Positions 44,798 to 53,528 of a stretch of DNA of 64,000 nt are shown here, piece after piece; the first letter of the stretch is position 1, and each line of letters opens with the position of its first letter. The notes under the pieces are model-generated. The model had not been told where the DNA came from. It ran no database searches and was given only the letters and a program-made list of their open reading frames with translations. Source of the stretch: JAXMBX01 sp046349635 (GTDB taxonomy: Bacteria; Planctomycetota; Planctomycetia; Planctomycetales; Planctomycetaceae); NCBI GenBank assembly GCA_046349635.1, contig JAXMBX010000004.1:62001-126000 (forward strand), read 5' to 3'. The position numbers were made by a program, and so were the translations under genes.

Positions 44798-47299
44798 GTG
44801 CGCAGAATTGCCAAGTTAGAATCTGCACTCTGGATAGCGGCTTTCGGATTCATTCTTTTTACGGGGAGACATGTGGGGGCTTCTCAGCCACCAGGGGTCG
44901 TAGAGGCCCGCACGTTTTCGTGGCAACAGTGGCAGGAACCTGAAGCGATCTTTTGGCCTGCCTATTTCTGGCTCTGGAATGGGCCGCTCGAGCCGGAAAC
45001 CTTGCGGCGACAACTGCAGGATATGGCTTCTCACGAGGCCCGGAATGTCTGCGTGCTCCCGATGCCGCGAGATTTCCGGCCCGATTCGACCGCCAACCGG
45101 ATGGACGTCGATTACCTGTCCCCGCAATTCTTCGCCCGGGTGCAGGTGGCAGTCCGCGAAGCCGCTCGGCTGAAAATGCATTACTGGCTGTACGATGAAG
45201 GGGGCTGGCCATCGGGACAGGCGACCGGCCGGGTGATTGGTGCCCGACCTGACCTGGCAGTGCAGGTCTTGCAACCGGATCCCGTTGGGAAATGGACCCT
45301 CCATTTGCAGGCTGGAAGACCGGACTTGCTCAACCCGGAAACCACCACCACTTTCCTGTCCACCACGCACGAAAAATATCAGGATGCGGTCGGTGAACAT
45401 TTTGGTTCCACGATTCGACTGGTGTTCACCGATGAGCCTGCCTATCCTGCAATCCGCGAGGGGCGCGAAATCCCCTGGACTGCGGGAGCCGAGCATCTTT
45501 TTCAAAAGAAGTATGGATACTCGTTCCAGAAGAATCTCCCCAATGCCTTTCGGCGTGCCGCGGTACGCGAATATTCACCTCAGGACTTGAAGACGCGCGT
45601 GGATGGATTTGATTTCTGGTCAGGACGCTTCCAGGAGGCGTATTTCGATCCTCTCCGCGAATGGTGCCGCGCCCACAATGGACTCGCTCACGGGGGACAT
45701 CTGGGTGGAGAGGATGAAACACTCGGGGCCGCACGATACGGTTTCGGCCAGATCATGCGGCAGATGCGCGCGATGGATATTCCCGGCGTGGACCTTATTT
45801 GGCGCCAGGTCTTCCCCGGAAAGAAGAACCATCATTTTCCGAAATTCGCATCCTCCGCAGCCCATCAGAACGGGACCGCGCTCGCACTGACTGAATCCTT
45901 CTGTGTCTATGGCAACGGCCTTACTCCTGAGCAGATGAAATGGCTGATTGATTACCAGTACGTCCGGGGGCTGAATGTCCTCGTTGCGGGATGCTACCCG
46001 TTGAGCACCGACGATCATCACATGCTGGGGGAGCGGCCGCATTTCGGTCCGGTTGATCCGTTGTGGGATCTGCTCCCCGGTTTTCACCGCTATGTCGCAC
46101 GATTGGGGTATCTCCTGGCCTGTGGCGATCCGGTGATTGACACGGCTCTCTATTATCCCGTCCGAGACATCTGGGCGATGGGTTCCGAATCTCCTGCTGC
46201 TGCGGCTCATGACGCCCTCGCCCAACTGCTACTGGAGAGACAATGCGATTTCGACGTGATCGATGATGATCTGCTCTCGAGCGCGGAGACCCATGTGGAA
46301 GGAACGAACCTCGCAGCGGGAAAGATGCGCTACCGCACGATTGTCGTCGGGCCAACCGAGTTCATGGCCGATGCCAGTCGTCAGAAACTGCGAGAATTTG
46401 AGCGTGCAGGGGGACGAGTCATCCAGATGACAGCTGTGCAACAGGCGCAAACTGCAGTGCAGGGGATTCCTCCGACAATCACATTGACCCCCCGTACTCC
46501 TGACCTGCGAGCGGCAGTCCGTCGCTGGAAGGGTGGTGGGTTGGTGATGCTTTTCAACGAGGGTGTCCAACATTATGACGGACAGGTTTCTGTGCCGATG
46601 ACTGGAACGCCTTTAGAGATGGAACCTGCTCTCGGGCATGTGAAAGCGATCAACGGGGTGGTACGGAGTGGGGAAGGGGGCATAATTCCGGTGAACCTCG
46701 TCGCGGGGGCATCGCGTCTGTTCATCTTTGGGGAATCGGAGTCGCCCCAACGGGTCGCCGAGGCGAAGCGAACTGGTGTGCAAGTGGATCTTCGTGAAGG
46801 CTGGAAAGCACGAATTGTACGACAACATCGAGCAGGGGAACGGAATTTTGAAGTGCGAAACGTGACCGACTCCGTCCCGCAGTCGATTCGGCTGGGGAAT
46901 TGGAAGGATCTGGCGGGAGAGGATTTTTCCGGTCGGGTCGAATACCGCTGCCGAGTCACTCTTCCAAAGGAATGGCACGGAAAAACGCTTCGTCTGAACC
47001 TGGGGCGAGTGGATTACGCCGCCCGCGTCACAGTGAATGGCCAGGAAGCGGGGACCGTCCTGTGGAGTCCGACCTCTCTGGATCTCCCTGCAATGAAAAT
47101 CGGATCAGAACTGGACATCCGTATCGAGGTCGCCAATACACTGGCCAACGAGTTGACGTCGGAACGAGTCCGTACGGCGTGGGGCAAACGGACTGGCCCG
47201 GGCTGGCCGGGACCTTATCATCAGCGGGCTCTTGAATTTGAGAGGGATTCCCGTAGCGGAGGCCTGTTTGGTCCCGTCACGCTGGAATTATGCGAATGA
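44798..47299 (+). CDS. GH106-like glycoside hydrolase (alpha-L-rhamnosidase type), exported
   Basis: 833 residues from GTG 44798, which has AGGAG 7 nt upstream; the upstream ATG has no ribosome site. Residues about 6-27 form a signal peptide (LWIAAFGFILFTGRHVGA). The catalytic barrel has AYFWLWNGPLEPETLRRQL, YWLYDEGGWPSGQATG, LVFTDEP and DLIWRQVFPG, typical of GH106-like enzymes. A jelly-roll carbohydrate-binding domain closes the protein (LRLNLGRVDYAARVTVNGQ). It would attack rhamnose-containing polysaccharides outside the cell. GH106 is my best family guess; a related uncharacterised family is possible. Confidence 0.78.
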   Translation: MRRIAKLESALWIAAFGFILFTGRHVGASQPPGVVEARTFSWQQWQEPEAIFWPAYFWLWNGPLEPETLRRQLQDMASHEARNVCVLPMPRDFRPDSTANRMDVDYLSPQFFARVQVAVREAARLKMHYWLYDEGGWPSGQATGRVIGARPDLAVQVLQPDPVGKWTLHLQAGRPDLLNPETTTTFLSTTHEKYQDAVGEHFGSTIRLVFTDEPAYPAIREGREIPWTAGAEHLFQKKYGYSFQKNLPNAFRRAAVREYSPQDLKTRVDGFDFWSGRFQEAYFDPLREWCRAHNGLAHGGHLGGEDETLGAARYGFGQIMRQMRAMDIPGVDLIWRQVFPGKKNHHFPKFASSAAHQNGTALALTESFCVYGNGLTPEQMKWLIDYQYVRGLNVLVAGCYPLSTDDHHMLGERPHFGPVDPLWDLLPGFHRYVARLGYLLACGDPVIDTALYYPVRDIWAMGSESPAAAAHDALAQLLLERQCDFDVIDDDLLSSAETHVEGTNLAAGKMRYRTIVVGPTEFMADASRQKLREFERAGGRVIQMTAVQQAQTAVQGIPPTITLTPRTPDLRAAVRRWKGGGLVMLFNEGVQHYDGQVSVPMTGTPLEMEPALGHVKAINGVVRSGEGGIIPVNLVAGASRLFIFGESESPQRVAEAKRTGVQVDLREGWKARIVRQHRAGERNFEVRNVTDSVPQSIRLGNWKDLAGEDFSGRVEYRCRVTLPKEWHGKTLRLNLGRVDYAARVTVNGQEAGTVLWSPTSLDLPAMKIGSELDIRIEVANTLANELTSERVRTAWGKRTGPGWPGPYHQRALEFERDSRSGGLFGPVTLELCE

Positions 47300-47984
47300 T
47301 CTCCCCGGAAAATACTCTATTGGTGACGACTCTTCTTGGAGGTTGTCAATCAACCACCTTGCGGGCCAATTCGCATCTCCCTTCAACGTCACCGGTCGTT
47401 CGAAACTCGCGAAACCTTTCACTTGGGAATCGTTCCCTGACAGGTGGCACGCCGTCAACAGAAGAAAAGTCCTTGATGCAAAACGCTCCGCTATACCCGC
47501 TGGGGCTAAGACGAGAGTCCGAGACGTGCAGGAGTTGCTCCAATTCGTCCGCGCCGCCGCGAATGTCACCGATCAGATCATTTACCTATAGCTTTTAATC
47601 TCTCTTTCGGAAGGAACTGCAAACCAAAAGCGATCGGCCCATCTCACCGTCCTCCGTTCCCGACGAGAATCGATACAGGTCGAAATTCGTTGCTGCGAAA
47701 GGCTAAGCGGCTCGCTCAAGCACTGTTCGAGGGTGGTGTAAAGTTAAGCAGTCAGAGTGTCTCGGAGTAGGCCTCGCATAGTAGGTTTCTGGGAAATATT
47801 ACAAGAGACTAGCTTGTAATTCTAGGCGTTCCGGATAGCCTGATAGAGGCTGCAAAGTCGTTTTCGAGGAAGCGGCTTAGGATTGTCACGTCAGAGTGAT
47901 GGTGTTTCGAGAGTTCCGCGACGAATGACGTGGCACAGACCCTAGATCCCACTCACACTCTTTCCACTCCACGGACTTATTAAC
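47300..47984. other. non-coding stretch holding most of direct repeat copy 1
   Basis: No gene is recognised. From 47506 onward this is the first copy of a diverged 0.6-kb repeat. 47300-47505 shows nothing further. Confidence 0.5.
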
Positions 47985-48126
47985 ATGAGAGCGACTTCCC
48001 TCTGTCGGAGAGGTTGGCGGTCATGTTTGCAATACGCTTCGCTTTGCGCAGTCATCTGCGGAATGTTCGCCGTGGATCTGAACGGGCAGGAAAAGGAATT
48101 AGCGACCGATTCTCCGGATCGAAGCA
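47506..48126 (+). repeat. direct repeat copy 1, about 620 bp
   Basis: It matches 48597-49177 over its whole length with scattered substitutions and small indels. Both begin CTAAGACGAGAGTCCGAGA and both contain AGCGGCTCGCTCAAGCACTG and GACTTATTAACATGAGAGCG. It covers an upstream region plus the first codons of a secreted protein. Confidence 0.85.
47985..48126 (+). pseudogene. 5' stub of a cyclase-repeat protein gene (copy A)
   Basis: ATG 47985 opens a signal-peptide-like start (MRATSLCRRGWRSCLQYAS, then a hydrophobic stretch to about residue 30 and LNGQEKELATDS). After about 47 codons the sequence runs into an IS630 fragment and the gene is lost. The same N-terminus opens copy B at 49047, so this is the remaining head of a tandem paralogue. 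Confidence 0.65.
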
Positions 48127-48596
48127 CCCCACGCGAAGTCCTGCGTTCGACCACATCCGGACGCGCTTGCTCGGTGGCTTTTAAGACTTTTTTTTCAGAG
48201 TGAGTTTCAGTTTCTGGAGTGCGTTGCACAACGTCTGACGGGAGAGCGATGTCTGCAGGGCCTCCTTCAACTCCTGCAGCGTGATGTCCGGACGCTGGCC
48301 GACGAGTTTGACGATCTCGTCACGAAACAACTCCCATTGGCACGTGCGACGGCGAGTTAACATGGGGGCGGTCTTGCCGGACTCACGACGCTCTTGTTTC
48401 ACCCGGCGAACCCAGGACTCGCTGCAGCGAAAACGCAACGCGACAACCCGGGTTCCTTCCCCCCGATCACACGCGGCCAACACATCCCGCCGCATCTCCT
48501 TCGAATAAGGGAGCATGGCAAACCTCCTGAATGATAGAGTGGCTCGCCAGATTACCCGAATTCCGGCAATGGCGCTAGAGCTAAAATGGATGCGCT
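48127..48596 (-). mobile_element. IS630-family remnant, 5' part only
   Basis: The fragment carries the whole first transposase frame and about 20 codons of the second, then stops at the direct-repeat boundary. The catalytic DDE domain is missing, so it cannot move itself. The outer end next to 48597 has TAGAGC and GCTCTA as short inverted arms (48575-48600 region). It sits exactly between the two direct-repeat copies. Confidence 0.7.
48181..48516 (-). CDS. IS630-type transposase, N-terminal frame (orfA)
   Basis: 111 residues from ATG 48516, with AGGAGG 7 nt upstream. The helix-turn-helix head of IS630 transposases is clear: MLPYSKEMRRDVLAACDRGE, VALRFRCSESWVRRV, PDITLQELKEAL. The frame ends just after a run of eight A (48188-48195 on the complement). 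In the -1 frame the protein would continue VLKATEQARPDVVERRTS, the normal start of orfB, so a programmed -1 shift on the A-run probably made the full enzyme. Only the first codons of orfB remain. Confidence 0.78.
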   Translation of the reverse strand: MLPYSKEMRRDVLAACDRGEGTRVVALRFRCSESWVRRVKQERRESGKTAPMLTRRRTCQWELFRDEIVKLVGQRPDITLQELKEALQTSLSRQTLCNALQKLKLTLKKKS

Positions 48597-49177
48597 CTAA
48601 GACGAGAGTCCGAGAGCAGGATACTCCAACTGTCTGCGTTGCTGTGAATGTCACCGATCAGATCATTTACCTAGCTTAATCTCTTTCGGAAGGAACTGCA
48701 AACCAAAGCTATCGGCCCATCTCACTGTCCTCCGTTCCCGACGAGAATCGATGACAGGTTGCATCGGGTTGCGAAAGGCTAAGCGGCTCGCTCAAGCACT
48801 GTTCGAGGGTGCGTAAAGTTAAGCAGTCAGAGTGTCTCGAGCAGGCCTCGCATAGTAGGAGCCGGGGGAATACACAAGAGAAGCCAGAAATTTAGGCGTT
48901 CCGGATAGCCCGATAGAGGCTGCAAAGTCGTTTTCGAGGAAGCGGCTTAGGATTGTCACGTCAGAGCGATGGTGTTTCGAGAGTTCCACAACACGCATAG
49001 ACCCCAGATCCCACTCACACTCTTTCCACTCCACGGACTTATTAACATGAGAGCGATCGTCGGAGAGGTTGGCGGTCATGTTTGCAATGGCTTCACTTTA
49101 TGCATTCATCTACGGAACGTTTGCCGTGATCTGAACGGGCAGGAAAAGAACTAGCACCGATTCTCTCGATCGAAGCA
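48597..49177 (+). repeat. direct repeat copy 2, about 580 bp
   Basis: Second copy of the repeat at 47506-48126. It contains many one- to three-base deletions relative to copy 1, for example in the region around 48650-48900. Its right end runs directly into the body of the copy B pseudogene. Confidence 0.85.
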
Positions 49178-50178
49178 TCTTCGCGTTTCCGCGCGCCCTG
49201 AATGGCAGGACGTCGAAGATGCGGTCATCGGGGCAGCTTGATCTGTCAGCAGCGTCCCGATGGGTCGCTTGCTTCTACTCCGGAATGAGCCCGGCATCTC
49301 CGGATCATTAGGCCTTTCTCTCACGTGGCCATCTCCCGGGCAGGGCCTCTACGGAGAGAAGCTCAACCGTACTGCTGATTTCATGCTCGGTTCGCAGCAA
49401 TCCAATGGAATCATTGCCCGCATTCCCACGCGTACCACGGGGCCTACAGCCACGGAATTGGGGCTTTGGTGCTCGCGGAACTGTACGGTCTCTCGAAAAC
49501 CTCGATGATGCCCGGCATCGGAGGGTGATTGAAAAAGCGATGGAGTTCACCAGCCATCGCTATTCCCAACCGAAGTCCACGCGACGATCAAGGGGGATGT
49601 CGCCATTTGAAACGCCACGGCAATAGTGACTCCGATCTCTCCGTCACATCCTGGAATGTCATGTTCTTACGCTCCGCAAAGAACGCGGGGTTTGACGTGG
49701 ATGTGAAGCTGATCGATGAAGCACTGGCCTACATGGGACGTCTCTATGATCCGAATCTCCGCACCTTCCGTTACGAGATCAACACGGATGACCCCAAATT
49801 CAATTTCTCCCGAGGGATGGCGGGGGCGGGAGTGTTGTCGTTGTCGCTGGCCGAAACATCATACGGATCAGGCCCGGAATGCGGCTCACTATATCTTGCG
49901 GCAACCCTTTGATCAGTACCTAAAGCCGGTCAGGGGAGAGGAATATCCCTGCTACAGCGCCTTCTATTGCAGCCTGGCGATGTTCCACATGGGAGGCGAA
50001 TACTGGAGGCAATATTACCCGCAACTCACCAGAACTATCGTCAAAGCCTGCAGCGCAGTGATGGTTCCTGGATGATGTACGAAGGCAATGACGTCCAGTA
50101 CGACCGCCCTACATGACCGCTTTGTCGATTCTCGCGTTGACTCCCCCGTATCAGATTTTGCCGATTTTCCAGCGTTGA
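49047..50178 (+). pseudogene. degraded cyclase-repeat (prenyltransferase/squalene-oxidase-like) protein, copy B
   Basis: The head (MRAIVGEV, LNGQEKN) and body are readable only by changing frame several times. Recognisable pieces are PEWQDVEDAV, TADFMLGSQQSNGIIA, VIEKAMEFTSHRYSQPKS, DSDLSVTSWNVMFLRSAKNA, MAGAGVLSLSLAET, CYSAFYCSLAMFHMGGEYW and the end TPPYQILPIFQR before the stop at 50178. These match copy C closely. There are in-frame stops (one near 49240) as well as indels, so real decay is likely here. Confidence 0.72.
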
Positions 50179-50210
50179 GTTTTAATGTCCCGCTGTTTCT
50201 GGAGGTGATC

Positions 50211-51385
50211 TTGCCGAACGAGAAAAATACTTCCATACTCGCTGATCAACAGGCGAACGTGGCTTCGTTCCGAGCCGCTTGGGGCCTGCGGGCTGTTTTT
50301 TCCCGGTTTGCTTTTCAGGCTCAATTGCCGTGCGAACTCACGGACAAACGGGACATTGACCTGGGGGTTTTCTCTCGTGCCGAGTGGAAGGAAATCGAGA
50401 ACGCGGTTGACAGGGGCTTGAGATGGATCGGAGCCAGCAGGACCCCCGGATGGCGGGTTGCCGCTCGGTCGACTTCTCACGAACCGGGAATCACCGGCCT
50501 TTGTCTTCTGCGTTTCTGGGCACGGCGGCAATCTGCCGGGAATCGGGCCGCACGGGCAGGTTCTTGAAAAAGGCCTCCGCTTCATCCTCTCCTGCCAGCA
50601 ATCCGACGGCCTCCTTTCTGAAAGCCCGCATCAGCCGCAACGGTAACTACAACCACGGCATCAGCGGGCTTGCACTGGGAGAACTCTACGGTCTGGCCGC
50701 TCCTGCCGAAGATCCCGTTTTCAGGCAGGTGATTGAAAAAGCCCTGAAGTTCGGCTCCAAAAGGCTCTCACAACCGAAAATGTACCGCGAAGACGAGGGG
50801 GGCTGGCGTTACCTCCAGCGCTATGCGGTCAGCGATAGCGACCTCTCTATTACTTCCTGGCATCTCTTGTTTTTACGTTCTGCACGAAACGCCGGATTCG
50901 AGATCGACGCGACGATCATCGACGACGCTCTGGGATACATTCGCAGAGTCTTTGACGAAGACGAAGGGACATTTCGGTATGAAATCTATACCGATGACGC
51001 CGAACACAATCACACGCGTGCGATGGCGGGGGCGGGGATTCTGTCGCTGTCGATGGCGGGCGACCACTACTCCAAGCTCGCGGAACGGGCCGCCGCGTAC
51101 CTGATGAAGCGGCCGTTCACACAATACGAGCATCCGATCTCGGGAGAACAATTTCACTGTTACAGCGCGTTTTATTGCAGCCAGGCCATGTTCCAGATGG
51201 GGGGACGCTACTGGAGGGACTACTACCCCCAGTTCGCCAGGGTCCTACTCAAGGCCCAGGCCGCGGACGGTGCGTGGCGGCCCCAGGGTGGATCGGATAA
51301 GAGCTTTGGTTTCCCTTACGTGACGGCTCTGACTTCGCTCGCATTGTCCGCCCCGTTTCAGGTTTTGCCCATCTTTCAGCGTTAA
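50211..51385 (+). CDS. cyclase-repeat (prenyltransferase/squalene-oxidase-like) protein, copy C, frame-broken near its start
   Basis: TTG 50211 has GGAGG 5 nt upstream. The N-terminal third changes frame between 50440 and 50640 (FSRAEWKEIENAVDRGLRWI, then FLGTGGNLPGIGPHG-type sequence, then VLEKGLRFILSCQQSDGLL). From about 50640 to the stop it reads cleanly: NYNHGISGLALGELYGLA, DSDLSITSWHLLFLRSARNA, MAGAGILSLSMAGDHY, CYSAFYCSQAMFQMGGRYW and APFQVLPIFQR. Alpha-helical repeat proteins of this type are often encoded beside moxR in planctomycetes. The biochemical role is unknown; no cyclase active-site motif is apparent. Confidence 0.72.
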
Positions 51386-51421
51386 TCGAAAAACACTTTC
51401 AATATCCCGGAGAATACTTTC

Positions 51422-52491
51422 ATGTCCATGGCTCCTGAGGGAACGAACCCCACTCCGCAGTCACAGCCGCCGGAACTTCAGGCGATTGAATCGCTGCACT
51501 CGAAGTACGAGTTGATGCGGACTCAATTGAGCGGAGTGTTGGTCGGGATGGATGAGATCATCGAGCAGGTCACGATCGCCATTCTGTGTAAGGGACACTG
51601 TATCCTGCAGGGGATGCCGGGACTGGCAAAAACATTGCTGGTCTCCTCCATCGCTCAGCTCATGCATCTCTCCTTCCGCCGCATCCAGTTCACTCCCGAC
51701 CTGATGCCCTCAGACATTACCGGGACGGATGTGCTGGAAGAGGATCGGACGACCGGGAAGCGAGTGTTCCGTTTCGTGCAGGGGCCCTTGTTCGGCAACC
51801 TGATCCTGGCGGATGAAATCAACCGAACCCCTCCCAAGACGCAAAGTGCGCTGTTGGAGGCCATGCAGGAGCGTCAACTGACAATTGGGGGAGAGACATT
51901 TCCGCTGCCCGATCCGTTCTTCGTCCTGGCGACGCAGAATCCGATCGAACAGGAGGGAACATATTCCCTGCCGGAAGCTGCAGTTGGATCGATTCCTGTT
52001 CAAGATTCATGTCGGTTATCCCAGACGGGCGGATGAGATTGAAATCTGCAAACGGGCCACGACGGAGTATGCGTTCACGCCGCAGGCCGTTCTCACGGCC
52101 GAGGACCTGATCACCATGCAGAAACTGGTGCGCAAGGTTCCCGTCGCGGATCACGTTTACGACTTTGCGGTCAACCTGGCGCGGATGACCCGTCCGGAAG
52201 AGAAGCAACTGCCGGGTTCGCTGGAAGAGATGGTGCAGTGGGGCGGCCGGACCCCGGGCGGGAATTTGTTTGTTGCTCGCGGCCAAGGCGCGGGCGATTC
52301 TGCACAAACGCCACCACGCCACGACGGAGGACGTGGCCGCAGTTGCATTGCCCGTGTTGCGACATCGAATCATTCCGACATTCAACGCGGAAGCCGCGGG
52401 AATTTCCACGGATCAAATCATCAAGCAACTTCTCAAGCAGATGCGAGACGGCGTCGAGCCGGGCGCTCGTCCCAAGGCCGTCGCTCGGTAG
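51422..52491 (+). CDS. MoxR-family AAA+ ATPase, frame-broken
   Basis: MoxR ATPases act as chaperones for VWA-domain proteins. The intact N-terminal 180 residues have Walker A GMPGLAKTLL, LMPSDITGTDVL, Walker B LILADEINRTPPKTQSALLEAM and sensor 1 LATQNPIEQEGTY. An extra base near 51982 breaks EAQLDRFLFKI; the next piece runs VGYPRRADEIEICKR. A second break near 52240 leads to LLLAAKARAILHKRHHATTED and the end GARPKAVAR. Joined, the length is about 356 residues, as expected. The DUF58 gene starts 65 nt downstream. Confidence 0.83.
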
Positions 52492-52556
52492 CAGGACCGG
52501 TCCCCTCATGAACTTCCCGATGGTGCCGCATTGCCCTTGAACCGGAGTTTCGCACA

Positions 52557-53478
52557 GTGGCGACCGATCAAACCGTGATGACCGATCAAGATGATCACTT
52601 GACCCTGACAGCCCTCGGGCAGATCGGCAACCTGGAACTGCTTTCGACCCGCGTCGTGGATGGAATCCTGTCCGGTAAGCATCGCTCCACGTTTCTGGGC
52701 GGCAGCTTCGAGTTTGCGAACCATCGGGCGTATGCTCCGGGGACGAAATCCGGATGATCGACTGGAAGGTCTATGCCCGCCGGGATCGGTACTACATCCG
52801 GCAGTTCGAAGAGACGACAAGTCTGCAGGGATTGATGGTGATTGACTGCAGCGGATCGATGGATTTCGGGTTGTCGACGGTTTCCAAGCTGGCGTATTCC
52901 CACGCGGCATGCGCGTGCCTGTCGCGCCTGATGTTGCGACAGCGTGACGGCGTGGGGATCGCGCTTGTGGGAAAGAAAGTCGAGGCCTATCTCCCCCGCG
53001 CGGATATCCACGACATTTTCAGACGATCCTCAGCGTGTTGAAGGAAGTGCGGCCACGAGGGGAAACGCGGCTGGGGGCCAGCCTGTTCGACCTTCCACGC
53101 CGCTTGAAACGGCGGGGAATGGTGATTCTGTTTTCCGATTGCCTGGGGGATTGGGATGCGACGGCGGAGGCCTTGCAGCGCGCCCGCCTGAAAGGGCATG
53201 AAGTGCTCGTATTCCAGGTGATGGCCCCGGAGGAATTGACGTTTCAATTCAGCAACTGGTCCCGGTTTGAATGCCTGGAACGGGAGGGAGTGAAAATCGA
53301 TCTGGACCCTCCCGCGATTCGTGAAGAATACCTGGAAAACCTCAAAGTCTTTCTTGCTAAGGTGGCGCGCGACTGCACGAACATGGGGGCGGACCACCTG
53401 TTGCTTTCGACGGATCATGATCTGGGAGAGGCCCTCGGTTATTACCTGCGTCGCAGAGCTGCGCAGATGAAACATTGA
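52557..53478 (+). CDS. DUF58 / VWA-like protein, frame-broken
   Basis: Usual partner of MoxR. Starting at GTG 52557 (GGAG upstream), the first piece has ILSGKHRSTFLGGSFEFANH. A G-run at 52739-52742, one base short, shifts the frame. The second piece has MIDWKVYARRDRYYIRQFEE, the DUF58 signature, and VIDCSGSMDFG, a metal-site-like DxSxS. A missing A near 53023 shifts it again, and the last piece is ILFSDCLGDWDATAEAL to the stop. Joined length about 307 residues, normal for the family. A later ATG at 52575 is an alternative start. Confidence 0.83.
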
Positions 53479-53528
53479 ACCGCATCCGGTGTGACTGAAG
53501 AGCCCATCATTTTTCGGGAGTGAAGTTG

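Noticed and set aside
48819..49079. 86-codon minus-strand frame in direct repeat copy 2
   Set aside because: It lies in the non-coding upstream part of the repeat and is not kept open in copy 1.
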